Source of the DNA: Psychroflexus torquis ATCC 700755 | GTDB taxonomy: Bacteria > Bacteroidota > Bacteroidia > Flavobacteriales > Flavobacteriaceae | Assembly: GCF_000153485.2 (NCBI RefSeq) | Contig: NC_018721.1 | Location: forward strand, 2,046,001-2,110,000 | Reading direction: 5' to 3' | DNA length: 64,000 bases | Shown: piece by piece, positions 35,105 through 44,746 of the stretch | How positions within the stretch are numbered: position 1 is the stretch's first letter | How the letters are laid out: the number at the start of each line of letters is the position of its first letter | Notes under the pieces: model-generated | Seen by the model: only the letters and a program-made list of their open reading frames with translations | Database searches by the model: none | What the model was told of the DNA's origin: nothing | Translations under genes and position numbers: made by a program

Positions 35105-36216
35105 ACTTCGAATCAATAGTTCTTTATTTATAGTTAAATATTTCGTATATTTATAGATGGAAAAAATAGACTTAAGGAGTGTTTCTGATCAGGAAAGAGG
35201 TATAATTCGAAGGGATGCTGTAAAAATGATAAAACGTGGAGATAAAAAAAAAGACATAGCTCTGTTTTACGGTGTTCATGTAAATACTGTTAGAGATTGG
35301 TGGAAGCTTTACAATAAAGAAGGTCATAAATCTTTGTCATATCAAAAACGAGGAGTCAAATCAGAAGATCGAAAACTACTCAATAAAGATCAAGAAGCTG
35401 CAATCCAAAAAATGATTATTGATGTAATGCCCGATCAACTAAAGTTAGATTATGCTTTGTGGACTACAAGGGCAGTAAGGGATTTGATAGCAAGAGAGTT
35501 TAGTATTACAATCGGAAGAAGAGCTGTCGGTAATTATCTCAACGCTTGGGGATTCACGCCTCAAAAGCCAAAAAAGAGAGCTTATGAACAATGTTCCAAA
35601 AAAGTTCAAAAATGGTTAGACGAAGAATATCCAGCAATAAAAGAGAAGGCAAAACAAGAGAAGGCAACTATTCATTGGGGGGATGAAACGGGTGTAAAAA
35701 ACAATAATCATCATGGACGTTCCTATGCTCCAAAAGGAAAAACTCCTGTTAAAAAACATATGTCGAAGCGGTTTTCAATCAACATGATTTCTACAGTTAC
35801 AAATCAGGGTTTAATTCAGTTTATGATATATAAAGAAAATATGAACTCAGATGTATTTATTCAATTTTTAGAACAGCTCATCAAATCGCAAGAAACCAAA
35901 GTATTCTTAATCCTTGATAATTTACGAGTCCATCATAGTAAAGTTGTAAAGAAATGGGCGGAAGAAAATGGCGAAACCATAGAACTATTTTACCTGCCAT
36001 CATACTCACCTGAGCGAAACCCAGATGAATATCTGAATTGCGATTTAAAGTATGGACTCTCGGATAAACCGGCACCAAAAACACAAGAAAAAATGAAAGA
36101 AAATTTAGAGAATCATATGAAAATGCTTCAAAATGATAGCGAAAGGGTAGCAAAATATTTTAAACATGAGAGCATCAAATATGCTGCATAAAATTAAAGA
36201 TCTTTAAGTGCGAGGT
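35105..36216 (+). mobile_element. IS630 family insertion sequence (1112 bp)
   Basis: Ends ACTTCG... and ...CGAGGT are imperfect inverted repeats (rc right end ACCTCGCACTTAAAGATC), and TA flanks both sides (35103-35104, 36217-36218), as expected for IS630/Tc1-type TA insertion. It contains one transposase gene. It sits inside the type IX-secreted repeat protein gene. Confidence 0.88.
35157..36191 (+). CDS. IS630 family transposase
   Basis: A 344-residue protein with an N-terminal helix-turn-helix ('VKMIKRGDKKKDIALFYGVH', 'VNTVRDWWKLYNKEG') and a winged-helix region. The DDE_3 core shows 'IHWGDETGVKNN', 'VFLILDNLRVHHSKVVKKW' and 'FYLPSYSPERNPDEYLN' with the final Glu. The single frame is intact. 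Confidence 0.92.
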   Translation: MEKIDLRSVSDQERGIIRRDAVKMIKRGDKKKDIALFYGVHVNTVRDWWKLYNKEGHKSLSYQKRGVKSEDRKLLNKDQEAAIQKMIIDVMPDQLKLDYALWTTRAVRDLIAREFSITIGRRAVGNYLNAWGFTPQKPKKRAYEQCSKKVQKWLDEEYPAIKEKAKQEKATIHWGDETGVKNNNHHGRSYAPKGKTPVKKHMSKRFSINMISTVTNQGLIQFMIYKENMNSDVFIQFLEQLIKSQETKVFLILDNLRVHHSKVVKKWAEENGETIELFYLPSYSPERNPDEYLNCDLKYGLSDKPAPKTQEKMKENLENHMKMLQNDSERVAKYFKHESIKYAA

Positions 36217-36218
36217 TA

Positions 36219-36523
36219 ATAACTCTGGATGTTATAGTATTGACCAAGTTTTGAATAACTGTGAAAGCTTGTCTATCAATAATGAAGAGGTTGAATTATT
36301 TACTGTTTATCCAAATCCAACAAAAGAAATTATTAATATTAATAGTGAATATTCACAACGCTATACTATAATAGTATATGACATCTTTGGAAAAGTTTTA
36401 ATACAAGAAGAAAAAACGACTAACAAGACAAAACTTGATTTATCAAATTTAATCAACGGAGTTTATTTAGTTTCTTTTCAGGATGGTTTAAAGCGTTATT
36501 CAGTCAAAATTATAAAACAGTAA
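36219..36523 (+). pseudogene. Detached C-terminal type IX sorting domain
   Basis: 'ELFTVYPNPTKEIININSEY' starts a typical T9SS type A sorting domain: YPNP motif, 'VYDIFGKVL', 'LDLSNLINGVYLVSF', and a final 'KRYSVKIIK'. It has no proper start (TTG 36251 is only a track start) and belongs to the split gene 33082-36523. Confidence 0.88.
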
Positions 36524-36815
36524 TACCAAATATTGTTTTTTAATATTATAAAACTAAGGTTGAAACCTGAGATTAAACAGATCCTCTCAAAGGTCTTTTT
36601 TTTATAAACTGAGAATGGTTCACTGTGACTTTATATGTGGTTTGTCGATTGGATTAAATACCTAAATTAAGAGAAAATAGGCATAATACCAATTTGGCAT
36701 TCAAATGTCGTATAAAATAAGTTTTTTTTTCACTTACTAAACGTATCCACCCCACCAACCACATATTGACCACCTGACTTTCTCTCGATAGCTTTGCTCT
36801 AAAATAATATTTATT

Positions 36816-37094
36816 ATGAGCAAACACGAAGAAATGTACAAATTGGTAACGGAATATCAAAGTAGTGGCCTTTCGTCAAAAGCCTTTAGCAAAGAAAGAG
36901 GGATCAGCCCTTCTACTTTTAGTTACTGGATACGCAAAAAGAAAGAGGAAGATCACCCGGGCGGTTTTGTGGAAGTAGACACTGGATTGAAATCTTCAGC
37001 CAGTGCCATGGAATTTATTTACCCCAATGGGGTCAAGCTTCAAATGAGTTCACCGGATCTGGCATTAATTGCAAGGTTAGTAAAACTTTACTAA
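36816..37094 (+). CDS. tnpA: IS66 TnpA (OrfA) accessory protein
   Basis: A 92-residue protein with a helix-turn-helix start ('YQSSGLSSKAFSKERGISPS', 'TFSYWIRKK') and a short C-terminal extension ('FIYPNGVKLQMSSPDLALIA'). This is the usual IS66 orfA product, thought to bind element DNA. Its stop overlaps the tnpB start codon (position 37094 shared), an arrangement typical of coupled IS66 genes. Confidence 0.88.
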   Translation: MSKHEEMYKLVTEYQSSGLSSKAFSKERGISPSTFSYWIRKKKEEDHPGGFVEVDTGLKSSASAMEFIYPNGVKLQMSSPDLALIARLVKLY

Positions 37095-37435
37095 TGTTCT
37101 CGCTAGGTTCTTCCCATTGTTATCACTTTTACCTCAAGCCCTGTGATATGCGTAAATCCTTCCATGGCCTAAGCGGACTGGTAAGAAATGAACTGAATAG
37201 GGAGCCCACAAGTGGCGATGTGTTCGTTTTTCTTAACCGGAATCGCACCCATCTGAAGCTCCTTCATTGGGAACGGGGCGGCTTTGTTTTATACTATAAA
37301 CGCCTGGAGCGGGGAAGCTTCACTCCACCTGCAATAAGGGAAGGCCAGACTAGTTTCAGCTGGCCGCAACTGGTGCTGATGATCGAGGGTATTACGGTTA
37401 AAAAAAGTGTTCAGAAACTGCGCTATTCACACTAG
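37094..37435 (+). CDS. tnpB: IS66 TnpB (Orf2-like) accessory protein
   Basis: A 113-residue protein containing the family signature 'YLKPCDMRKSFHGLSGLVRN', 'GDVFVFLNRNRTHLKLLHWE' and 'GGFVLYYKRLERGSF'. Required for efficient IS66 transposition in known elements; its mechanism is unclear. It overlaps tnpA by one base and precedes tnpC by ~75 bases. Confidence 0.92.
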   Translation: MFSLGSSHCYHFYLKPCDMRKSFHGLSGLVRNELNREPTSGDVFVFLNRNRTHLKLLHWERGGFVLYYKRLERGSFTPPAIREGQTSFSWPQLVLMIEGITVKKSVQKLRYSH

Positions 37436-37510
37436 GAAATAATCGTATTTTATCAGTAAAAACAGGGGTTAACGCTAGGTTCAAAGTATCGGTTTTTGTA
37501 TATTTATCCT

Positions 37511-39019
37511 ATGCAAAATGCCCTGGAAAACCTTACTAAAGACCAACTTTTGAGCCTACTTCAGAAGAAGGGAAAGGATGTTGAAAAGGCACACTATAAG
37601 ATCTTGGATTTGGAGTTTCAACTGGCTCAGTACAAACGGATTGTTCACGGACAGAAAAGAGAACGCTTCGAGGGTGATAAGGATCAAATGAGCCTTCCCT
37701 TTGAGATGGAGCCAGAAATAGCACAAAGGCAGGAAGAAGAAGTAAAGGAAAAGCTTACCTATGAGCGCCGAAAAAGGAAATCTGCTCATAAAGGTCGAGT
37801 ACCGCTTCCGCAGCATCTTCCCGTGGAAGAAATCAAGATCTACCCTGAGGGCGATTTAAGCGATATGGTCTGTATTGGAGAAGAAATCACCGAGGAATTA
37901 GAATATGAGCCTTCCAAATATTACATCAAACGCTACATCCGCTATAAATACGCTCCTCGGAATAAAGAAGGAGTTGTAATAGGAGCGCTTCCAGAGCGAG
38001 TTATTGAAAAAGGAATACCGGGAGCCGGGCTTTTAGCTTCCATTCTGGTCGATAAGTATGAAGACCATCTCCCTCTTTACCGCCAGCTTCAGCGTTTTAA
38101 AAGAGCTGATATTCCTATTGCCTCTTCCACTTTGGAAGGCTGGACCAGGCAAAGCCTTAAAATATTGGATATTCTTTATCAGCATTTGCTGGAAGATATT
38201 CGGTCAAAGGGGTATCTCCAGGCCGATGAGTCCCCCATCAAAGTCATCGATAAGAAAAAGAAAGGCACCACCCATCAGGGATACTACTGGGTGTACCATT
38301 GTCCTATAGATAAAACGGTGCTTTTTGATTATCAGTCGGGGCGCAGCGCCCAGGCTGCAGCGCATGTATTATCAGGATTTAAGGGCTACCTGCAAAGTGA
38401 TGGGTATTCTGTTTATGATAAAATTGGAAAACGCGAAGGGGTTACTCACCTTAATTGCTGGGCTCATGCCCGAAGGGAATTTGATAAAGCCCGGGACAAT
38501 GATAAACTAAAGGCAGAGATAGCGCTTACTTTTATCCAGAAGCTCTACAAAGTCGAGGCTAAGGCACGGGAGAATAATTTAAATCCAAAAGAGCGAAAAA
38601 AGCTTCGGCTGGACGAGTCCTTGGGGATCATTGATGAATTTGGAAAATGGATGGTAAACCAGCTAAAGGATCACCATATCCTGCCAAAAAGCACAATAGG
38701 TAAAGCTATGAGTTACAGCCTGAACCGGTGGGACCAGCTCAGTGCCTATTTATATGATGGGGTTCTCGAGATAGATAATAATCTCACTGAAAATGCTATA
38801 AGAAAATTAGCTTTGGGACGTAAGAACTATCTCTTTGCAGGCTCTCACGATGCGGCACAACGAGGGGCAATTATGTATTCCTTCTTTGCAATCTGTAAAA
38901 AACACGAGGTGAACCCTTATCAGTGGTTAAAGTACACTTTGGAAAATATTATGTCCATCAACCACAAGAATATTAAAGATTTGTATCCCCAGAATTACAA
39001 AAAACTACAGAATACATAA
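37511..39019 (+). CDS. tnpC: IS66 TnpC transposase
   Basis: About 502 residues from ATG 37511 (an earlier TTG at 37496 is unlikely). A coiled N-terminus ('LEFQLAQYKRIVHGQKRERF') and zinc-type region are followed by the DDE domain with 'YLQADESPIKVIDKKKKGTT' and 'YLQSDGYSVYDKI...LNCWAHARREFDKA'. The C-terminus carries 'IDNNLTENAIRKLALGRKNYLFAGS', the Glu-containing motif. The frame is intact, so the copy may be active. Confidence 0.93.
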   Translation: MQNALENLTKDQLLSLLQKKGKDVEKAHYKILDLEFQLAQYKRIVHGQKRERFEGDKDQMSLPFEMEPEIAQRQEEEVKEKLTYERRKRKSAHKGRVPLPQHLPVEEIKIYPEGDLSDMVCIGEEITEELEYEPSKYYIKRYIRYKYAPRNKEGVVIGALPERVIEKGIPGAGLLASILVDKYEDHLPLYRQLQRFKRADIPIASSTLEGWTRQSLKILDILYQHLLEDIRSKGYLQADESPIKVIDKKKKGTTHQGYYWVYHCPIDKTVLFDYQSGRSAQAAAHVLSGFKGYLQSDGYSVYDKIGKREGVTHLNCWAHARREFDKARDNDKLKAEIALTFIQKLYKVEAKARENNLNPKERKKLRLDESLGIIDEFGKWMVNQLKDHHILPKSTIGKAMSYSLNRWDQLSAYLYDGVLEIDNNLTENAIRKLALGRKNYLFAGSHDAAQRGAIMYSFFAICKKHEVNPYQWLKYTLENIMSINHKNIKDLYPQNYKKLQNT

Positions 39020-39207
39020 GAGAAGTTTTTTACCCGGAATTACCTGATAAACATAATCAGTTTGACTTGCTATATGTAGTTGGTGGGATGGATACTACTA
39101 ATCGTCATAAAATAGAACCATAACTATTGCTATGCTTATATTTTTTTCCTCAATTAAGTAAAAAATAATTCAAATTTTTAATGCAACATTTAAAAACTAA
39201 ATTGGTA

Positions 39208-39539
39208 TAACTAAGTTCCAGAAACTTTCAAAAAGAAAATCGGACACAGCTTTAATTATTGCTGAGAAAAATTGTAAAAAACGAGTGTTGCGATGCTATT
39301 AAGTTTTTAGAAATTAAAGTAAACTAAGTTTTGCTTTTAAGATTGGCTCGCAACAAAAGTGTATTAAAGGCTTTGTATAATATAATTTCCAAGTAGGATT
39401 TATTAGTTGAATTCAAGGGACATTTAAAATCACTTTTACAAAACTATTTAGGAATATTCTTATTTTCCCTCTCTATACTTTGAACTGTTCTTCCAACTGA
39501 TATTGAGAGTGCAGTATTTAATGATTGGTTTTTTTACGT
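39208..39539. other. Right edge of the accessory region, no gene recognised
   Basis: AT-rich sequence with no open frame of significance and no RNA-gene signature. It lies between the interrupted MITE and the LysE gene stop, and I see nothing supportable in it. Confidence 0.45.
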
Positions 39540-40232
39540 CTAAAAGCTATCGACTTTGTAAGAAACGTCTTCTAAATTTTTCTCAATTTTTTCTATCTCC
39601 TTTGGAATGAGACCTCTAAGTATCAAAATCAATCCAAATATAATTAATAGAAAACTAATTCCCTTTTTAAATAACGTGATTCGCCTAGGAGTTAGCTTAT
39701 TATTCAGTTTTTTAGCTAGCAGTATTTTTAAGACATCAACGAGTAAATACGTCACAATTATGCTTGTAAAGAAAATAACTAGTCTTGATGCTTCCATTTC
39801 TAAAGAGGGACCGAATATGATAAGTAGTCCTAGCCAAAATCCTAAAACCCCTATATTGATAAAATTGAGCAGAAACCCTTTAGCGACAATTCCAAGATAG
39901 TCTTTACGCTTCAGCTTTTGGACTTCAAAATCGGCATCGGTATAGGTGGCATTTTTAGCTTTTATGTAAGCAATAAGACCGTAAATAGTTAATACACCTC
40001 CTCCAAATATAAACAGGCCAGGGTCATCCTTAATGCTGCGAAGTAATTGATTTGTGCTAAAATAAGCTATAAATATAAAAACAATATCTGCAAGTATAAC
40101 GCCTATATCAAAGGTGAAAGCGGCTTTAAAGCCCCTTATGGCAGCGGTCTCTAAAAGAATAAAAAAAGCAGGACCAACCATGAAGGCTAAAAAAACCCCC
40201 AAAGGGATTCCTGAAAGTATATCTTGCAACAT
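39540..40232 (-). CDS. LysE family translocator
   Basis: A 230-residue inner-membrane protein with about six helices. The N-terminus 'DILSGIPLGVFLAFMVGPAF' has the GxxxGxxxGP pattern of the LysE/RhtB family of amino-acid exporters, and a long cytoplasmic loop (~100-125) follows helix 3. The substrate is unknown. It is the first core gene after the accessory region, on the minus strand, 43 bases downstream of recJ. Confidence 0.85.
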   Translation of the reverse strand: MLQDILSGIPLGVFLAFMVGPAFFILLETAAIRGFKAAFTFDIGVILADIVFIFIAYFSTNQLLRSIKDDPGLFIFGGGVLTIYGLIAYIKAKNATYTDADFEVQKLKRKDYLGIVAKGFLLNFINIGVLGFWLGLLIIFGPSLEMEASRLVIFFTSIIVTYLLVDVLKILLAKKLNNKLTPRRITLFKKGISFLLIIFGLILILRGLIPKEIEKIEKNLEDVSYKVDSF

Positions 40233-40275
40233 TTAGTTAGGTCTATAAAGTTATTTCAAAGTTAGTAAATTGCTA

Positions 40276-41970
40276 CTAACTTGGTTTTTTTATATCCTTT
40301 AGATTCAGTTGTAGCGTGATGTTTCCATCCCACTCATTCTCTTCTATAGTATATACAATATCAAATTTTTCATCTTTTTTCATCAGATTTTTTTTATCTC
40401 CCAATCCAAACCCTATCGCTGTAAAAACAGTTTCGCTTTGAGTTAAGTTGGTTTTTAGATGTAAGCCGTCTTCTCCCAAGGTCTTTACAAAACCTGTTGT
40501 TGATACATTTCTAGAGACAAAAGTAGGTGTCATATTTCTTGGTCCAAAAGGGGCAAACTGTTTGAGGATTCTTATAAGTTTAGGGGTGATATCTTTAAAA
40601 GTGATTTCAGAATCATATAAAATTTCTGGAATTAGAAGCTCAGGATCTATAGTTGATTTAACGACATCCTCAAATTTCCTTTTAAAATTTTCAAAATGTT
40701 TTTCTTCCAAAGTTAGGCCAGCAGCATACTTATGTCCGCCAAACTGCTCAATAAATTCAGATGAGCTTTCTAAAGCATCATAAACATCGAAACCTTTTAC
40801 AGATCTAGCGGAGGCCGCTAGCTTTTCTCCACTTTTTGTGAATACTAATGTAGGCCTGTAATAAGTTTCAGTGAGCCTTGAAGCGACGATACCAATCACT
40901 CCTTTGTGCCAATGAGGTTGATAAACGACTGTGGTACTTCTTCCTTCTTCCTTTTGCTCCTTAATCATATCGAGAGCCTCTTTGGTAATTGACTTGTCTG
41001 TCTCTTTACGGCTAGAGTTGTATAACTCAATGTCTTTAGCCAAGACTTTCACTTTTTCGTAATTGGTTTCACACAGGAGTTCGGTGGCTAAAAGACCGTG
41101 CTTCATCCTTCCTGCAGCATTTATGCGAGGACCAATCATAAAAACAACATCAGTAATAGTCAGTTCTCTTTTCTTTGTGTTTTCTAAAATAGCCTTAAAA
41201 GCAGGTCGTCTTCTTGAGTTAATGAGTTTTAATCCAAAATGAGCGAGGACTCTATTCTCTCCAGTTATGGGGACAATATCAGAACCTATTGCCGTAGCCA
41301 CAAGATCCAAATAAGTATAGATTTGTTGTTGTGGTCTATCGAGCTTCGCTTGTAGAGCTTGGACGAGTTTAAAGCCTACTCCACAACCGCATAATTCATC
41401 GAAAGGATAGTGACAATCAGTTTGTTTTGGATCCAATACAGCTATAGCATCTGGAATACTTGCTCCTGGTCTATGGTGGTCACAGATAATAAAATTTACG
41501 CCTATCGATTTCGCATAATCAATTTTATCAATAGCCTTTATACCGCAGTCTAAGGCAATGATTAGGTCGATTCCTTGTGCTTTGGCATAATCGATTCCTT
41601 GATATGAAATACCATAACCCTCATCGTATCTATCTGGAATATAGCTAACGACATCAAACCCTAACTTTTTGAGATAAGTAGTCATTAAAGCGACGCTAGT
41701 AGTCCCATCCACATCGTAGTCACCAAATACCATAACAGGTTTATTGCTTTCTAAGGTTTCTAGAATATGTGAAGTTGCTTTCTCCATGCCTTTCATTAGA
41801 AAGGGATCATGGAGATCGTCCAAGCTAGGTCTAAAAAAGGTTTTGGCTTTTTCAAAAGTTTCGACGCCTCTTTTAATGAGAAGTTCTGCTATAGGCAAAC
41901 TTACACCAATAGCTTTCTGAAGGTGTTCGGCTTTTTGAATATCAGCTTCTTGAGTTACAGTCCAACGCAT
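40276..41970 (-). CDS. recJ: Single-stranded-DNA-specific exonuclease RecJ
   Basis: A 564-residue DHH-family 5'-3' exonuclease. Motifs: 'VFGDYDVDGTTSVALM' (about residues 80-95), 'ALDCGIKAID', 'CDHHRPG' (DHH), and the DHHA1 region 'GRMKHGLLATELL' plus 'GGHKYAAGLTL'. The C-terminal OB-like part follows. RecJ acts with RecF-pathway recombination and mismatch repair. The AddB-like gene ends 12 bases upstream, so the two may be co-transcribed. Confidence 0.95.
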   Translation of the reverse strand: MRWTVTQEADIQKAEHLQKAIGVSLPIAELLIKRGVETFEKAKTFFRPSLDDLHDPFLMKGMEKATSHILETLESNKPVMVFGDYDVDGTTSVALMTTYLKKLGFDVVSYIPDRYDEGYGISYQGIDYAKAQGIDLIIALDCGIKAIDKIDYAKSIGVNFIICDHHRPGASIPDAIAVLDPKQTDCHYPFDELCGCGVGFKLVQALQAKLDRPQQQIYTYLDLVATAIGSDIVPITGENRVLAHFGLKLINSRRRPAFKAILENTKKRELTITDVVFMIGPRINAAGRMKHGLLATELLCETNYEKVKVLAKDIELYNSSRKETDKSITKEALDMIKEQKEEGRSTTVVYQPHWHKGVIGIVASRLTETYYRPTLVFTKSGEKLAASARSVKGFDVYDALESSSEFIEQFGGHKYAAGLTLEEKHFENFKRKFEDVVKSTIDPELLIPEILYDSEITFKDITPKLIRILKQFAPFGPRNMTPTFVSRNVSTTGFVKTLGEDGLHLKTNLTQSETVFTAIGFGLGDKKNLMKKDEKFDIVYTIEENEWDGNITLQLNLKDIKKPS

Positions 41971-41982
41971 GATAGATTTCGA

Positions 41983-44685
41983 TTAAACAAGTTTTTCTTT
42001 AAATGGGATTTCTGGATCTAAGATCTCCAAAATTAAAGATTTTAATTGAATTTTAAAATCTGGAAGAAGTGATTTCAAGGTTAAATTTGTTTTGGTTTGA
42101 GAACACGTCATAAATCCGGATTTTAAATTCCTTAACGAAATGATCCCTGCCATCCCGTTTTCTCCCAAGTCTTCTTCTTTCAGTAAAGAATAAAACAAGA
42201 CTTGAAAGGCTTTAGAATATTTATAGTCCTCTATAAAATCAGTCCAATTTTCAGCAATTTTCAGATCTTTACTCTCAACTCTCCCCGTTTTATAATCGAT
42301 AATTCTTAGTTGGTTGTTGCATAAATCTATTCTATCTACGGCCCCCTTCAATTTAATCGAAAAATCGATATCGTCAATGGTAATTGATTTTTCAGCTATA
42401 TTCTCTAGTTCTAAAATTATTACTTGATTTGACTTTACAATCTCTTTTTCTTGAATTAAAAAACGTTTGATTTGTTGTTTAGCAATTTTAAAATCAATTA
42501 GATTTTTGCCATTTTGGAGAGCTTCTTTAGGAAACTTCTTTTCAAATAAAGTCTTGATAACGTTTGGGTATTCTTTAAGCATCGAGTCAATATCACTAGA
42601 GTCTAGGAGCTTACCCTTATAATTGCTATATAAAAAATCCAGACAATCATGAATAACAGTCCCATGCGTCCTGAAAGAAATGTCTTCTTCGATATGGTCT
42701 ACTTCTTTAATGTCTAAAACATACCTGCGATAAAAGTCAATGGGATTTCTGATGTAAGCCGCAAGGGCAGAAGGAGAAATGCCATATTGAAAAAGTGACT
42801 CCAATTTTTCTATCATTTGAGGTGTTTTACGAACCTCTTTCAAAATGGTTTTCTTTTGCTGTGTGTTAGAAACTGCAGTATGGTTTTTCACCGAATGTTG
42901 AGGGGCTTTAAAAATCTCCAATTGGGTCAGAAATCGACTTTTTTCTGCTTTTTCAATTCCTGAGGTAGCATTATTATAAATAAAGTGACACTGACTAGAG
43001 CGTTGTATAAGCCTAAAGAAGTGGTATGCATAAATAGCATCTTTTTCTTTGTAAGTAGGGAGCTTGTAAGCCTTTTTTAGGTCAAACGGAATAAAGCTGT
43101 TTTGAGATTTTCCAGAAGGTAAAACACCTTCATTTAAAGAGGTAATAATAACGTTTTTGAAATCTAATACTCGACTTTCCAGCATTCCCATTATTTGCAG
43201 TCCTTCGTATGGCGACCCCTCAAAATCTAGGGTTTCAGAAGATAATATGTCTATATAAATGAGATGAAATACCTTGAAGTCTTTGATTAATTCTGAAGAC
43301 TCCATCAAATTCTTTAATTTTGTAAATAGTTTTTTAAACCCAAACAGATATTCCAGTTGAAGGACATCAGAGGAGAAATTTGGTTTCAAAATCTCAATGA
43401 TTTTTAGGCAATTTGCAAGAAATTCATCAACAGAGCAATCTTTTATAAAGATACTTAGCTTGAAAATCAGTATCAAATCAGAATCAAAAGACTGACAAGA
43501 CTTTAAAAAGTCCTCTTTAGATTGAAAAATAATGTTGTTTTTATGTATTCGGGTCTCAATAGATTGGAGCTCCTTTTGATATGCTTTTCTAAGGACAGGA
43601 TGTCCACTTAGCTCCAACAGCGTTTTAAAATGCAATCGATCTTCATTTTGGGACCTTATTTTGAATAAGACTTCAAAAAAGGATACCATATTGGTCTGGT
43701 GTAATGGCAAACCCATGGTGACGTTCACTTTTTTTATATTGTCTGGGAGTGAATTGAGGATAGGTTGTAACAATGTTTCATCTCCTAAAATCAAAGCGGT
43801 TTCATTAAGCTCACCCTCACTCATTTTGGACAGAAGGTCACCTACAAGTTTTGCTTGTCCTATTTTTTTAGGAACTCCATAGATATTTATTTCTTTTTTA
43901 TTTAGGTAGGAATTAGTTGAGGGCACCAAGCTTTCACGAGAATAGTAGGGCCACGTTTTTGAATAGTGTCTTAGAAACATGCCAGCAATGTGGTTATCAT
44001 AAAGATAATTATCAATATCCCAAAAAACCTTCCCCCTATTTTGGTCAATAATAGTTTGAAAAATGACTTCTTCGCAGGTATTTAGAGCGTTGAAGCCTAA
44101 TAAATAAAAGTTCCTTGAAGAGTTTTTGGAATAAGCTTCGATGTTTTTGACCGCTTCAAGATAGGCCATACCTTGATAGGCCTTATTTTTTGATTTTAGG
44201 TTAGCCTTTAATTCATGGTAATACTTAGGTAATCTCTCCCAAAATTCAATATAATTTTCGACCAATTCTGTTTTCACATCAGACTTTGACCAATGTTCAA
44301 TATCTTTTATAGCTTTAATATTACCAAAAAACTGATTCGCATCTATTTGATAGCGGTCTATTTCATTAAAATCTTGGATGATAGATTGCCCCCAATTGTA
44401 AACGTGATCTATGGGTTCTTGATGTTTTGGGTCTGTATGGTCTTTATAGATGTTATAAAATTCAAATAAAGTTTCTAAATTGTTAATCAGTTTTACTTCA
44501 GAAACATCTTCGATGAATTCTTCAATACTTTGAATTGGTGGAACAATAAAGCTTTCGCCTTGATTTCTCTGTAACAATTCTTTTGAAAAGGCCTGTGCAG
44601 CCCTTCGGCTGGGTAGGACAAACCGGCAATGATCTAAGTTGACATTCTGTAATTGAGAAACCACGTGAGCTATAAAACTTTCCAT
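41983..44685 (-). CDS. AddB-like PD-(D/E)XK nuclease/helicase-like subunit
   Basis: A 900-residue protein. The N-terminus resembles an AddB-like fold without a clean Walker A ('HCRFVLPSRRAAQAFSKELL'). The C-terminal PD-(D/E)XK nuclease includes 'FRTHGTVIHDCLDFLYSNY', then 'RIDLCNNQLRIIDYKTGRVE', the D...xYK active-site region. It likely forms a recombination nuclease with the UvrD-like protein at 47419-50559. The two genes are separated here by OmpA-like and kbl genes. It lies 12 bases before recJ on the same strand. Confidence 0.8.
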   Translation of the reverse strand: MESFIAHVVSQLQNVNLDHCRFVLPSRRAAQAFSKELLQRNQGESFIVPPIQSIEEFIEDVSEVKLINNLETLFEFYNIYKDHTDPKHQEPIDHVYNWGQSIIQDFNEIDRYQIDANQFFGNIKAIKDIEHWSKSDVKTELVENYIEFWERLPKYYHELKANLKSKNKAYQGMAYLEAVKNIEAYSKNSSRNFYLLGFNALNTCEEVIFQTIIDQNRGKVFWDIDNYLYDNHIAGMFLRHYSKTWPYYSRESLVPSTNSYLNKKEINIYGVPKKIGQAKLVGDLLSKMSEGELNETALILGDETLLQPILNSLPDNIKKVNVTMGLPLHQTNMVSFFEVLFKIRSQNEDRLHFKTLLELSGHPVLRKAYQKELQSIETRIHKNNIIFQSKEDFLKSCQSFDSDLILIFKLSIFIKDCSVDEFLANCLKIIEILKPNFSSDVLQLEYLFGFKKLFTKLKNLMESSELIKDFKVFHLIYIDILSSETLDFEGSPYEGLQIMGMLESRVLDFKNVIITSLNEGVLPSGKSQNSFIPFDLKKAYKLPTYKEKDAIYAYHFFRLIQRSSQCHFIYNNATSGIEKAEKSRFLTQLEIFKAPQHSVKNHTAVSNTQQKKTILKEVRKTPQMIEKLESLFQYGISPSALAAYIRNPIDFYRRYVLDIKEVDHIEEDISFRTHGTVIHDCLDFLYSNYKGKLLDSSDIDSMLKEYPNVIKTLFEKKFPKEALQNGKNLIDFKIAKQQIKRFLIQEKEIVKSNQVIILELENIAEKSITIDDIDFSIKLKGAVDRIDLCNNQLRIIDYKTGRVESKDLKIAENWTDFIEDYKYSKAFQVLFYSLLKEEDLGENGMAGIISLRNLKSGFMTCSQTKTNLTLKSLLPDFKIQLKSLILEILDPEIPFKEKLV

Positions 44686-44697
44686 AGGTTAAAAATA

Positions 44698-44725
44698 AAA
44701 AAACACCCCATATTGGGGTGTTTTA
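44698..44725 (-). terminator. Terminator after the OmpA-like gene
   Basis: Stem AAACACCCCA/TGGGGTGTTT with a 3-base loop, followed on the minus strand by U-rich sequence; it lies between the OmpA-like stop (44747) and the AddB-like start (44685). Confidence 0.8.
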
Positions 44726-44746
44726 AAAATTATATTTTAAAATAAA

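Larger units (their letters stand above)
33082..36523 (+). pseudogene. Type IX-secreted LRR/receptor-L-like repeat protein, split by IS630
   Basis: The first part (33082-35133, 683 codons) has a signal peptide ('MKKSYALFFLLMSFMVFAQC') and about 20 repeats of the type 'ISGFNxLxSIGxxLxIxxN', as in leucine-rich/receptor-L-like surface proteins. The insertion at 35105 forces a short false tail ('FESIVLYL'). After the element, from 36219, the frame continues 'NNSGCYSIDQVLNNCESLS' and ends in a type IX sorting domain. Joining 33082-35104 to 36219-36523 (one TA kept) gives one ~775-codon frame. As it stands the protein loses its sorting signal. Confidence 0.85.
36743..39095 (+). mobile_element. IS66 family element (2353 bp)
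   Basis: Inverted ends GTATCCACCCCACCAACCAC (36743) and, inverted, GTATCCATCCCACCAACTAC (ending 39095). Flanks TACTAAAC (36735-36742) and TACTAATC (39096-39103) are an 8-bp target duplication with one mismatch, as IS66 makes. Carries tnpA, tnpB, tnpC. GC content of these genes is visibly higher than in the surrounding DNA, suggesting arrival from a different donor. Confidence 0.9.
36687..39207. repeat. MITE subfamily B, copy 2, interrupted by IS66
   Basis: The left part (36687-36742) and right part (39096-39207) together form one MITE with TACCAATTT... ends; TAA flanks both outer ends (36684-36686 and 39208-39210). The joined sequence aligns with the outer MITE at 1507-1919. The IS66 site lies within a few bases of where the inner MITE sits in that other copy. 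Confidence 0.8.

Noticed and set aside
36570..36605. Terminator after the sorting domain
   Set aside because: AGATCC/GGTCT arms mismatch and the stem is too short to support.
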